Shown here piece by piece: positions 41,701 through 48,925 of a stretch of 64,000 bases of DNA (positions are counted from its first letter, which is position 1; each line of letters begins with the position of its first letter). This stretch comes from Variovorax boronicumulans (GTDB taxonomy: Bacteria; Pseudomonadota; Gammaproteobacteria; Burkholderiales; Burkholderiaceae_C): assembly GCF_030812215.1 (NCBI RefSeq), contig NZ_JAUSSG010000007.1:248001-312000 (forward strand), given 5' to 3'. The notes below the pieces were generated by a model. It made no database searches, was not told the DNA's origin, and saw only the letters and a program-made list of their open reading frames with translations. The translations under genes and the position numbers were made by a program.

Positions 41701-41829
41701 CGAGCCGTCGTCGAACAGCACCTCCCCTTGCGTCTCGGCGCGCAGCCGGCGCGAGAGCAGCTCGCAGGTGTCGTTGGGCGGAAGAACGGTTCCGGCTGGC
41801 TGCATGTGGCTGGCGGGGTCGATGCGCAT
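38758..41829 (-). CDS. ydiJ: FAD/4Fe-4S dehydrogenase, YdiJ-type (D-2-hydroxyglutarate dehydrogenase family)
   Basis: 1023 residues, close to E. coli YdiJ (1018). The N-terminal PCMH/VAO FAD domain (~35-270) has VPVLARGGGTSQCGQTTG and LGGMAGNNSCGSRSI for FAD binding. A glycolate-oxidase-type FAD C-domain runs to ~540. A ferredoxin-like 4Fe-4S domain (CVGCKGCKRDCPTGV, ~655-672) and two CCG-type cysteine-rich domains (GHHCCGRTF, ESSCCGMAGSFGYE) form the rest. YdiJ oxidises D-2-hydroxyglutarate; other D-2-hydroxyacids are possible. It is downstream of the GntR regulator (15-base gap) and probably in its transcript. Confidence 0.88.
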   Translation of the reverse strand: MRIDPASHMQPAGTVLPPNDTCELLSRRLRAETQGEVLFDDGSRGRYATDASIYQITPVGAFVPTNDKDIATAIDIARDLKVPVLARGGGTSQCGQTTGAALVIDNSKHFRRVLEVNAEEGTATVEPGLVLDHLNAKLKPLGLWYPVDVSTSAQATLGGMAGNNSCGSRSIAYGNMVHNVLGASAWLSNGELVEFGPVGTLGVRAAGIAQFVRGLARQHRDEMAEHWPKVMRRVAGYNLDIFDNQSEKPYTADGSVNLAHLLIGSEGTLAYTKSLKLKLAPLPRAKVLGIVNFPTFHAAMDAAQHIVKLGPTAVELVDRTMIELSLANPAFKPTVETALIGKPAAILLVEFSGADKAALLPQLKQLVELMGDLGLPGSVVEMPDDARQKNLWEVRKAGLNIMMSLKGDGKPVSFIEDCAVPLEHLAEYTDALTEVFAKYGSRGTWYAHASVGTLHVRPILDMRADGAAKMRAIAEEASALVRKYKGAFSGEHGDGLCRGEWIEWQFGPAINEAFRAIKKKLDPLDLFNPGKIIDPPRMDDGSLFRFAPPTAPKPYRRIELKPVLDWSAWNVNADPVTEVTTAPGTGGDSTGGLAKAVEMCNNNGHCRKFDAGTMCPSYRVTRDEQHLTRGRANTLRLALSGQLGADAFTSEAMHETMDLCVGCKGCKRDCPTGVDMAKMKIEFLDHYKKRHGHTLKDKLVAYMPDYAHKASRMPWLLNLRNNVPGAAWLGEKLLGFSAKRSLPEWRSDTFWRAKGNEPGLFADQASVLAVAARGGKAAVLFVDTFNGTFESENAFAAARVLEAAGYVLHTVEKSGGHHCCGRTFLASGMVDEAKLRAEALIDALLPLAQAGIPIVGLEPSCLFTLRDETLVMGFGDKAQTVAKQALLFEEFIAREIKTGRFELALKPSATPILLHGHCHQKAFGAVSPIMEVLKLIPGAEPELIESSCCGMAGSFGYEASHFDVSMQMAEASLLPAIRAKPDAVVVADGTSCRHQIGDGAQREAVHVAVLLARHLLKPDSATR

Positions 41830-41844
41830 GGTGAATGTGTGGGG

Positions 41845-42540
41845 TCAGTTCGCCTTGTTGGCCTGGGGATAGATCTCGCCGGCGCGCAGCAGCTCCAGCA
41901 CGGTGTCGCGCTTGCGCAGCACGTGCGCGATGAGCACCTTGCGCATCGCCTGTGCGTCGCGCGCGGCCAGCGCCTGGATCATCTGTTCGTGCTCGTCGAC
42001 CGCGTGCTTCCACTTCGCCTCGTTCTGGTTGGTGCGAAAGCGCAGCGACTGCACGCGCGCATTGATCGAGCGGTAGGTGCCCGTGAGCACCGGGTTGCCC
42101 GCGGCCTCGTTGATGGCGGTGTGGATGCGCGCGTTCAGGCGGTAGTAGCCCGAGAGATCGCGCCGTGAAAAGCAGGCCAGCATCTCGTAGTGCAGCGCGC
42201 GCACTTCGGCCAGTTCTTCGTCGGTGATGCGCTTGGCGGCCAGCTCGCCCGACATGCCCTCGAGCATTGCCAGCACCTCGAAGGTGTCGAGCACGTCGGC
42301 CTCAGTGAGCTTCACCGCCACCGCGCCTCGGTTGGGCAAGAGGTCGACCAGCCCTTCGGCCGCCAGCAGCTTGATGGCTTCGCGCAACGGCGTGCGCGAC
42401 ACGCGCAATTGAAGGCACAGCTCGCGCTCGTTGAGCTTCGCGCCCGGTGCGATGTGGCCTTCGACCAGCATGGTGCGAAGGCGTGCAGCCACCTGGTCGT
42501 GCAGTGCGAGCCTGGAGATTTCGATGATTTCAGCAGTCAT
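41845..42540 (-). CDS. GntR-family regulator, FCD (FadR/VanR) type
   Basis: 231 residues. The N-terminal winged helix reads LHDQVAARLRTMLVEGHIAPGAKLNERELCLQLRVSRTPLREAI, shortened here to GAKLNERELCLQLRVSRTPL. The C-terminal helical FCD domain (~85-215) has the metal-binding His pattern (HTAI ... DEHEQMI ... AHVLRKR). It lies between two divergent units and is the first gene of the leftward one, followed by ydiJ. Two matching palindromes in the 120-base divergent spacer are its likely operators. FCD effectors are usually organic acids. Confidence 0.93.
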   Translation of the reverse strand: MTAEIIEISRLALHDQVAARLRTMLVEGHIAPGAKLNERELCLQLRVSRTPLREAIKLLAAEGLVDLLPNRGAVAVKLTEADVLDTFEVLAMLEGMSGELAAKRITDEELAEVRALHYEMLACFSRRDLSGYYRLNARIHTAINEAAGNPVLTGTYRSINARVQSLRFRTNQNEAKWKHAVDEHEQMIQALAARDAQAMRKVLIAHVLRKRDTVLELLRAGEIYPQANKAN

Positions 42541-42549
42541 GGCTTTCCC

Positions 42550-42570
42550 TTTGAATGCATTTTGAATGCA
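42550..42570. promoter_or_regulatory. GntR operator 1 (palindrome within a direct repeat)
   Basis: The palindrome TGCATT-TTG-AATGCA at 42556-42570 overlaps a preceding TTTGAATGCA, so the half-site occurs twice head-to-tail. The core GCATTTTGAATGC recurs at 42623-42635. It lies 10 bases upstream of the GntR start. Confidence 0.6.
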
Positions 42571-42621
42571 AAAAATGGGCGCCACAACCCCATCAATTAA
42601 GGGTAAACCATCAAGCAAAAA

Positions 42622-42636
42622 AGCATTTTGAATGCA
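42622..42636. promoter_or_regulatory. GntR operator 2
   Basis: A second copy of GCATTTTGAATGC (42623-42635), 66 bases from the first copy and 25 bases before the aminotransferase start. Spacing near 6 helical turns suits cooperative binding by dimers. It lies in the leader of the aminotransferase operon. Confidence 0.6.
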
Positions 42637-42660
42637 AAACTGAAAGCGAAAGGACAGTCC

Positions 42661-43905
42661 ATGCTGCAACTCGACATCCATCCCACCGGCCGCCATTTCC
42701 TTCAGATTCCCGGCCCGAGCCCGGTGCCCGACCGCATCCTGCGGGCCATGAGCCTTCCCACCATCGACCACCGCGGGCCCGAATTCGGCACGCTCGGCTT
42801 GAAGGTGCTCGGCGGCATCAAGCAGATCTTCAAGACGAAGCACCCGGTCGCGATCTACCCCGCGTCGGGCACCGGCGCGTGGGAAGCCGCGCTCGCCAAC
42901 ACGCTGAGCCCGGGCGACCACGTGCTCATGTACGAGACCGGCCACTTCGCCTCGCTCTGGCAGAAGATGGCCACGCGCCTGGGCCTTTCCACCGAATTCC
43001 TCGCGCTCACCGGCACCGACGAACACCTGCCGAACGCGCCGAGTTGGCGCCGCGGCGTGCAGGCCGAACTCATCGAGGCGCGCCTTCGCAAGGACACCGA
43101 GAAAAAGATCAAGGCCGTGTGCGTGGTGCACAACGAGACCTCCACCGGCGTCACCTCCGACATCGCCGCGGTGCGCAAGGCCATCGATGCGGCTGGCCAC
43201 CCGGCCCTGTTGATGGTCGACAGCATCTCGGGCCTCGCGAGCGCCGATTTCCGGCACGACGAATGGGGCGTGGACGTCACCATCAGCGGCTCGCAGAAGG
43301 GCCTGATGCTGCCGCCCGGCATCAGTTTCAACGCGCTCTCGCCGCGCGCACTCGAAGCCGCGAAGACCGCGAAGCTCCCGCGCGCCTTCTGGGCCTGGGA
43401 CGAAATCGTCGAGATGAACAAGGACGGCTACTGGCCCTACACGCCCAACACCAACCTGCTGTATGGCCTGTCGGAATCGCTCGACATGATCCTCGGCGAA
43501 GGGCTGGACAACGTGTTCGCACGCCACCAGCGCTGGGGCGCTGGCGTGCGTGCCGCGGTCAACGCCTGGGGCCTGCCGATCCAGTGCGCGGACCCGGCCG
43601 TCTACTCGCCTGTGCTCACCGGCGTTATCACGCCCGAAGGCGTCGATGCCGATGCGCTGCGCCGGCTGATCCACCAGCGCTTCGACCTTTCGCTCGGCAC
43701 GGGCCTCGGAAAACTCAAGGGCCGCATGTTCCGCATGGGCCATCTAGGCGACAGCAACGACCTGACCCTCGTGGCCATGGTCGCGGGCGTCGAGATGGGC
43801 ATGAAGCTCTCGGGCATCAAGCTCGCGGGCAGCGGCGTGCAGGCGGCGATGGATCATTTCGCGAACCACGCGGCAGCGCCGGTCGGCCTGCAGAAGGCCG
43901 CCTAG
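42661..43905 (+). CDS. Class V aminotransferase (alanine/serine/aspartate-glyoxylate type)
   Basis: 414 residues. Fold-type I PLP enzyme of the AGXT/SgaA group: substrate loop IPGPSPVPDRIL, SGTGAWEAALANTL, HNETSTGVTSDI, cofactor Asp in VDSISGLASADF, and Schiff-base Lys213 in SGSQKGLMLPPG. The family transfers an amino group to glyoxylate, with serine, alanine or aspartate as donor. The ATG 42661 has AAGGA 7 bases upstream. It is divergent from the GntR regulator and first in a three-gene unit with a Bug receptor and an FAH-type protein. Confidence 0.87.
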   Translation: MLQLDIHPTGRHFLQIPGPSPVPDRILRAMSLPTIDHRGPEFGTLGLKVLGGIKQIFKTKHPVAIYPASGTGAWEAALANTLSPGDHVLMYETGHFASLWQKMATRLGLSTEFLALTGTDEHLPNAPSWRRGVQAELIEARLRKDTEKKIKAVCVVHNETSTGVTSDIAAVRKAIDAAGHPALLMVDSISGLASADFRHDEWGVDVTISGSQKGLMLPPGISFNALSPRALEAAKTAKLPRAFWAWDEIVEMNKDGYWPYTPNTNLLYGLSESLDMILGEGLDNVFARHQRWGAGVRAAVNAWGLPIQCADPAVYSPVLTGVITPEGVDADALRRLIHQRFDLSLGTGLGKLKGRMFRMGHLGDSNDLTLVAMVAGVEMGMKLSGIKLAGSGVQAAMDHFANHAAAPVGLQKAA

Positions 43906-43921
43906 GCCTGCGACACACCGG

Positions 43922-43951
43922 CCGCAACGCATCGCTCGAACGATGCGGCGG
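43922..43951 (+). other. Hairpin between aminotransferase and Bug receptor genes
   Basis: CGCATCG / CGATGCG stem (43928-43934, 43941-43947) with outer CCGC / GCGG pairing interrupted by AA, loop CTCGAA. Located in the 111-base intercistronic gap of a co-directional pair; could partly terminate or stabilise mRNA. Confidence 0.4.
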
Positions 43952-44016
43952 CCTCCACCTTGCCGGACCTGTCAACAGGCCGGCGCGCATCGGACCCCAA
44001 CACCACGGAGACAAAG

Positions 44017-44997
44017 ATGATGCAAAGACGTTCCCTCATTCAAGCCGCGGGCGCCGCGGCCGCCACGCTGGGCGTGCCCCGGCTCTTCGCGCAGGAGTGG
44101 CCCTCGGGGCCCGTGCGCATCGTGGTGGGCTTTCCACCCGGCGGCGGCACCGATGCGCTCGCGCGCGTGGTCGCGCAGAAGCTCACCATCATGTGGGGCC
44201 AGCAGGTCATCGTCGAGAACAAGGGTGGTGTCGCGGGCGTGCTCGCGGCCGACTACGTGGCCCAGCAGCCCAGCGACGGCAGCACGCTGCTGATGGCGCA
44301 CATCAACAGCCACGCGCTCGCACCGAGCCTGCAGCCCAAGCTGCGCTACAACGTGGAGCGCGACTTCGTGCCGATCGTGCTCGTGGGCGTCACGCCCAAC
44401 CTGCTGATCGCCAACCCTGGGCAGAAGGCGCTGAGCGTGAAAGACATCGTGGCCGCCTGCAAGGCCGCGCCCGGCACGGTGAGTTTCGGCTCGGCCGGCG
44501 CGGGCTCCGCGCAGCACCTTGCACTGGAGATGTTCAAGCTGCAAGGCGGCGTCGATGCGCTCCATGTGCCCTACAAGGGCAGCGGCCCATTGCTCGCCGA
44601 CCTGATGGGCGGTCAGATCCAGTACAGCTTCGAAACGATGACGGCCGCCACGCCGCATGTGAAGAACGGCCGTGTGATTGCTGTTGCCCAGACGCGCACC
44701 AAGCGCGCCAAGGGCCACCCCAACGTGCCGACGATGCAGGAGCAAGGCTTTGCCGGCTTCGAGGCGACCACCTGGTACGGCCTCGCCGGCCCCGGCAAGT
44801 TGCCGCCCGCGATTGCGCAGAAGGTGAATCGCGACGTGAACACGGTGCTTGCGATGCCCGATGTGCAGGAGCGCCTGGACACCTACGGCGCAGAAGACGG
44901 CGGCGGCTCGCAGGACAAGTTCAAGCAGTTCATCAGCACCGAGATCGCCAAGTGGGCGAAGGTGGTGAAGGACGGCAACGTGCACGTGGAAACGTAA
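44017..44997 (+). CDS. Bug/TctC-family tripartite tricarboxylate transporter receptor
   Basis: 326 residues. It begins MMQRRSLIQAAGAAAATLG, a Tat-like signal peptide ending near FAQEW. The mature Bug fold carries RIVVGFPPGGGTDALARVV (carboxylate-binding loop), HVPYKGSGPLLADLMGGQI and ATTWYGLAGPGKLPP, all standard for the family. Bug proteins bind a dicarboxylate or amino acid for TctAB-type uptake or act as sensors; TctAB genes are not nearby. A GGAG lies 8 bases before the ATG. It follows the aminotransferase with a 111-base gap, so a substrate metabolised by that enzyme is likely. Confidence 0.9.
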   Translation: MMQRRSLIQAAGAAAATLGVPRLFAQEWPSGPVRIVVGFPPGGGTDALARVVAQKLTIMWGQQVIVENKGGVAGVLAADYVAQQPSDGSTLLMAHINSHALAPSLQPKLRYNVERDFVPIVLVGVTPNLLIANPGQKALSVKDIVAACKAAPGTVSFGSAGAGSAQHLALEMFKLQGGVDALHVPYKGSGPLLADLMGGQIQYSFETMTAATPHVKNGRVIAVAQTRTKRAKGHPNVPTMQEQGFAGFEATTWYGLAGPGKLPPAIAQKVNRDVNTVLAMPDVQERLDTYGAEDGGGSQDKFKQFISTEIAKWAKVVKDGNVHVET

Positions 44998-45020
44998 AAC
45001 ACACCTGACAGAATCGCAGG

Positions 45021-45794
45021 ATGAATCCATCCATGACCGCCCTCGCCGACGCCCTGATCGCCGCGCGCCGCAGCAACCGCACCCTCGACGCCGCCCCCTG
45101 GACCGATGCGTTGCAAGACGCCGGCCAGGCCTACGAAGTACAGGACGCCGTGGCTGCCGCGCTCGACTGGTTCGGTGACGACGGCGCCGTTCCTGGCTAT
45201 TGGAAATCCGGCGGCGGCTCGCGCAGCGTGACGCTCACGCATGCGCCGCTGCCGCCGTCCGGCGTGCGCCAGAGCCCGGCGAATTTCGATGACCTCGTGT
45301 TCCACACACCCGGCATCGAGTCCGAAATCGCGCTGCGCCTCGGACAGGACGTGACGCCCGAACAAGCAGCGAAGCTAGGGCACGACGACGCGGCCTCACT
45401 CATCGACGCCATGGCCGTCTCCATCGAAATCGTCGATTCGCGCTGGCAGGACCTCGCCTCCACGCCCGCCCTGCTGCGCCTTGCCGACTCGCAAGTGCAC
45501 GGCGCGCTCGTGCTTGGCGAATGGAAACCCTACGCCGCCATCGATTGGGCCTCGCAGCGCTGCGAAACGCGCATTGGCGATGGCGAAGTCGTGGTGCGCG
45601 AAGGCACCCATCCGCTGGCCGATCCGGCGTGGCTGCTGCCGATCTGGCTGCGCCACGTCACGCGGCACGGCCAGACCGCGCGCGCCGGCACGGTCGTCAC
45701 CACCGGCTCATGGGTCGGCGTGCTGCCCTGCCGCCGCGGCGATCAGGTGACGGCCGAGTTCCCCGGCATCGGCGCGGTCCGCTTGCGCGTGTAG
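45021..45794 (+). CDS. FAH-family hydratase/decarboxylase (2-keto-4-pentenoate hydratase-like)
   Basis: 257 residues of the fumarylacetoacetase/2-hydroxypenta-2,4-dienoate hydratase superfamily. Helical N-terminus (YEVQDAVAAAL), then FDDLVFHTPGIESEIALRLG with the metal-binding Glu, and SIEIVDSRW with a further metal ligand pair; TTGSWVGVLP is near the end. Likely hydrates or decarboxylates a 2-keto acid. It starts 23 bases after the Bug gene. The last 52 bases overlap the convergent LysR gene. An in-frame ATG at 45033 is an alternative start. Confidence 0.83.
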   Translation: MNPSMTALADALIAARRSNRTLDAAPWTDALQDAGQAYEVQDAVAAALDWFGDDGAVPGYWKSGGGSRSVTLTHAPLPPSGVRQSPANFDDLVFHTPGIESEIALRLGQDVTPEQAAKLGHDDAASLIDAMAVSIEIVDSRWQDLASTPALLRLADSQVHGALVLGEWKPYAAIDWASQRCETRIGDGEVVVREGTHPLADPAWLLPIWLRHVTRHGQTARAGTVVTTGSWVGVLPCRRGDQVTAEFPGIGAVRLRV

Positions 45795-46705
45795 CGCCCG
45801 TCTCCCACGCCCGAGCAGGTGACCAGGAAGTCGAGCACCGCGCGCACCCGTGCGGGCAGCGTGCCGGCCTTGCCGATGTACACCGCGTGGATCGGCTCGG
45901 CCTCGGCCGGGTTGAACTCCTCGAGCAATGGCACCAGCCGCCCGGCATCGATGTCGTGCTGCACGTGATAGAGCGACAGCCGCGCCGCACCCGCGCCTGC
46001 AATCGCGAGGTGACGCAGTGTCTCGCCATCGCCCGCACGCACCGGGCCCGCGACGGGAATCGTGACCGTCTTTCCGTCGACGCGCAGTGGCCAATCGGGC
46101 GCGTTGCGGCGGTAGGTCCAGCCGAGCCGGCTGTGCGCCTCAAGCTCCTGCGGCGTGCGCGGCGTGCCGTACTTCGCAAGGTAGCCGGGCGAGGCCACGA
46201 TGGCCTGGTACGTTTCGCCCAGGCGCCGCGCCACCAGGTCGGAGGCGGGCAACTGGCCCCAGCGGATCGCGATGTCCGCGCGCTCATCCATCAGGTCGAC
46301 GATGCGGTCGGTCAGTGCGATGTCGAGCGTGATCTGCGGATGCATCTCGAGCAGGCGCGGCACCAGCGGCACCAGCATGTGATGCCCGAAGGACACGCTC
46401 GCATTGATGCTGACCCGTCCGCGCGGCGCCGCACCGGCGGCGGCACAGCGCTCGGCCTCGTCCATGTCGGCCAGCACGCGGGTACTGCGCTCGTAGAAAT
46501 GCAGCCCTTCGGGCGTGAGTTGCAGCTTGCGGGTGGAGCGGTGCACGAGCTGGATGCCCAGCCGCAGTTCGAGCCGCGCCACCAGCTTGCTGATGGCCGA
46601 GGGCGTCATGTCCAACAGGCGCGCCGCCGCGGAGAACCCTCCGGATTCGACCACCTGCACGAAAGCTTCCATTTCACCGGAACGGTTGACGTCGAGGCGC
46701 GGCAT
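45743..46705 (-). CDS. LysR-family regulator
   Basis: 320 residues. Helix-turn-helix AFVQVVESGGFSAAARLLDMTPSAISKLVARLE; effector domain from ~95 with INASVSFGHHMLVPLVPRLLEMHP, then DIAIRWGQLPASDLVARRL. Its 3' end overlaps the FAH-type gene by 52 bases in antisense, and its start is 90 bases from the divergent MFS exporter, the likely target. Confidence 0.9.
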   Translation of the reverse strand: MPRLDVNRSGEMEAFVQVVESGGFSAAARLLDMTPSAISKLVARLELRLGIQLVHRSTRKLQLTPEGLHFYERSTRVLADMDEAERCAAAGAAPRGRVSINASVSFGHHMLVPLVPRLLEMHPQITLDIALTDRIVDLMDERADIAIRWGQLPASDLVARRLGETYQAIVASPGYLAKYGTPRTPQELEAHSRLGWTYRRNAPDWPLRVDGKTVTIPVAGPVRAGDGETLRHLAIAGAGAARLSLYHVQHDIDAGRLVPLLEEFNPAEAEPIHAVYIGKAGTLPARVRAVLDFLVTCSGVGDGRYTRKRTAPMPGNSAVT

Positions 46706-46795
46706 GGGACTCCTGTCTGTGACTTCAAATCACAAGTGTGTGTAGCGGCGGCATTCTAGTCACAGGCCCTGATTGTCCGCACAGTACAGGGCATC

Positions 46796-47986
46796 ATGCC
46801 AATCGCTCTACTCGCCCTCACCGCCGGTGCCTTCGGGATCGGCACCACCGAGTTCGTCATCATGGGCCTGCTGCTGCAGGTGTCGACGGACCTTCATGTC
46901 TCCATCACGATGGCCGGCCTCTTGATTTCGGGCTATGCGCTCGGCGTCGCGGTCGGCGCGCCCGTGCTCACCATCGCCACCCGCAAGCTGCCGCGCAAGA
47001 CCGTGCTGCTCGCGCTGATGGCGATCTTCACGCTCGGCAACCTGGCCTGCGCGCTCGCACCCAACTACGAAATGCTGATGGCCGCGCGCGTCGTCACCTC
47101 GCTTGCCCACGGCACCTTCTTCGGGGTCGGTTCGGTGGTGGCTACCGGCCTCGTCGCGCCCGAGCGCCGCGCCTCGGCGATCGCGATCATGTTCACCGGC
47201 CTCACCGCCGCCACGCTGCTGGGCGTGCCGGCCGGCGCATGGCTGGGCCTGCAACTGGGCTGGCGCTCGACCTTCTGGGCGGTGACGCTGATCGGCGTGC
47301 TGGCCTTCGTGGTGCTCGCGGCCTTCGTGCCCCGCATGAAGGGTGAAGCCAAGCCTGCACCGCTGCGCGAAGAGCTGGCCGTGCTCGCCCGCCCGCAGGT
47401 GCTGCTGGGCCTCGCGATGACGGTGCTCGGGTTTGCCGGCGTGTTCGTGGTCTACACCTACATCCAGCCGTTGCTGACGCAGATCACCGGACTCTCGGAA
47501 TCGGCCGTGTCGCCGATCCTGCTGGTGTTCGGGGGCGGCCTCGCCGTCGGCAACATCCTCGGCGGCAAGCTGGCAGACCGCGCGCCGATGGCCGCCGTGC
47601 TCGGCACGCTGGTGGCGCTGGCGGTGGTGCTCGGCTCGATGCAGTTCGCCATCGGCACGCCGTTCGCCGCGGTCGTCTTCGTCGGGCTGCTCGGCGTGGC
47701 TTCGTTCGCGACCGTGGCGCCGATGCAGTTGCGGGTGCTGGAGAAGGCCTCGGGCGCAGGGCAGAACCTCGCGTCGAGCCTCAACATCGCGGCCTTCAAC
47801 CTCGGCAATGCGCTCGGCGCGTGGGTCGGCGGTGTGACCATCGACCACGGCCCCGGCCTGCGCGCACTGGGCTGGGTGGCCGCACTGCTCACGCTCGTGG
47901 GGCTGGCCATCGCGCTCTGGAGCCGTTCGCTCGACCGGCGCGAAACCGGTCGCCCCGTGGCCGATTGCGCCTCGGCGCAGGCCTGA
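46796..47986 (+). CDS. MFS sugar/drug efflux transporter (AraJ/YdhP-like DHA1)
   Basis: 396 residues, 12 spans. Opening LLALTAGAFGIGTTEFVIMG is the AraJ/YdhP/CmlA-type signature; motif A (loop 2-3) is degenerate (TIATRKLPRKTVL). Helix 5 motif C is VFTGLTAATLLGVPAGAW-like. It exports sugars or drugs in relatives. It is divergent from a LysR gene and convergent with the dienelactone hydrolase, 9 bases apart. Confidence 0.88.
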   Translation: MPIALLALTAGAFGIGTTEFVIMGLLLQVSTDLHVSITMAGLLISGYALGVAVGAPVLTIATRKLPRKTVLLALMAIFTLGNLACALAPNYEMLMAARVVTSLAHGTFFGVGSVVATGLVAPERRASAIAIMFTGLTAATLLGVPAGAWLGLQLGWRSTFWAVTLIGVLAFVVLAAFVPRMKGEAKPAPLREELAVLARPQVLLGLAMTVLGFAGVFVVYTYIQPLLTQITGLSESAVSPILLVFGGGLAVGNILGGKLADRAPMAAVLGTLVALAVVLGSMQFAIGTPFAAVVFVGLLGVASFATVAPMQLRVLEKASGAGQNLASSLNIAAFNLGNALGAWVGGVTIDHGPGLRALGWVAALLTLVGLAIALWSRSLDRRETGRPVADCASAQA

Positions 47987-47995
47987 TTTCCTCGG

Positions 47996-48823
47996 CTACT
48001 TCGAGATCAGCCGGCGCGCGAAGAAAGAAAGGATCTCGTCGCGCGCCGCGATCGTCGGCTGGCCCGTTTCATCGATGAGGTGGGCCGTCACCACGCTGTG
48101 CGGGCTCGCCACCAGCTGCTCGAAGAACGAAGGCAGCGACGCCTTGTTGGCCGCGCTGTCGGGCAGCACCCGCGCGACGAAGCGCGTGCCGAGCGCCTCG
48201 GCATAAGCGGCGAAGCGCTGTGCGGTGCAGAACCTGTCGCCCTCGAAACGGTAGGCCATCACGCTCAGGTCTTCGCGGTCGAGGCGCTGCTTCACTGCGG
48301 CAATATCCTCGGGCGATATCTCGATGCCCGCCGGGTTGTCCAGCGGCAATGACGGCTGCGACAGCACCGGCGCGAGCACCGAAGGCTCCAGCATCATCGT
48401 GAGTGCGAAGTTGCCGGTGAAGCACATGCCGATGGCGCCGACGCCCGGCCCGCCGCATTCCCCGTGCGCCAGCCGTGCGAGCGCGCGCAGCCACTGGGTC
48501 ACCGGGCTCGACTTGTTGCCCGCGAACGCGCGGAACTCCGCGCTCACGCAGGCATGCTGGAACACGGCCTTGCCCTCCTGTGCATCCGCCACCGCACCAT
48601 CGCGGCCGAACAGCGACGGCATGTACACGGTGAAGCCCGCATCGCGTACCCAGCGGGCAAAACGCGCGACGTGCGGGCTGATGCCGGGCATCTCTGTCAT
48701 GACGATCACCGCCGGCCCGGTGCCTGCGACGTAGACCTTCTTCATCGTGTCGTCCAGGGTGATCTCGCGGCGCTCGAAGTCTTCGAGCGCGTCGGTTTCG
48801 TTCAGGTTGCGTGTCGTCGCCAT
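47996..48823 (-). CDS. Dienelactone-hydrolase-family protein
   Basis: 275 residues, alpha/beta-hydrolase fold. The nucleophile elbow is GAIGMCFTGNFAL (Cys in GxCxG, as in dienelactone hydrolase). The oxyanion region VIVMTEMPGISPHVARFAR precedes it. The His of the triad is probably in the PHSVVTAHLIDE segment near the end. Hydrolyses a lactone or ester in aromatic or xenobiotic degradation; exact substrate unknown. It is divergent from the GlxA-type regulator. Confidence 0.87.
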   Translation of the reverse strand: MATTRNLNETDALEDFERREITLDDTMKKVYVAGTGPAVIVMTEMPGISPHVARFARWVRDAGFTVYMPSLFGRDGAVADAQEGKAVFQHACVSAEFRAFAGNKSSPVTQWLRALARLAHGECGGPGVGAIGMCFTGNFALTMMLEPSVLAPVLSQPSLPLDNPAGIEISPEDIAAVKQRLDREDLSVMAYRFEGDRFCTAQRFAAYAEALGTRFVARVLPDSAANKASLPSFFEQLVASPHSVVTAHLIDETGQPTIAARDEILSFFARRLISK

Positions 48824-48925
48824 CGTGGGTCCTGCAGGTCTTCAGGTGGATCGGAGCGGCTATTACACGTGGCCTGGCGCTAGACTGACAGTGTCCAATT
48901 CGACATTTATGAGGCGTTTCAAGCC

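Noticed and set aside
38746..42168. 1140-codon rightward open frame opposite ydiJ and gntR
   Set aside because: Composition is Arg/Ala/His-rich and matches nothing; the opposite strand encodes clear domains, including 4Fe-4S motifs.
42661..45794. Beta-hydroxyaspartate (BHAC) pathway assignment for the aminotransferase operon
   Set aside because: The aminotransferase resembles BhcA-type enzymes, but BhcB, BhcC and BhcD are not adjacent and the regulator is GntR, so the pathway cannot be claimed.
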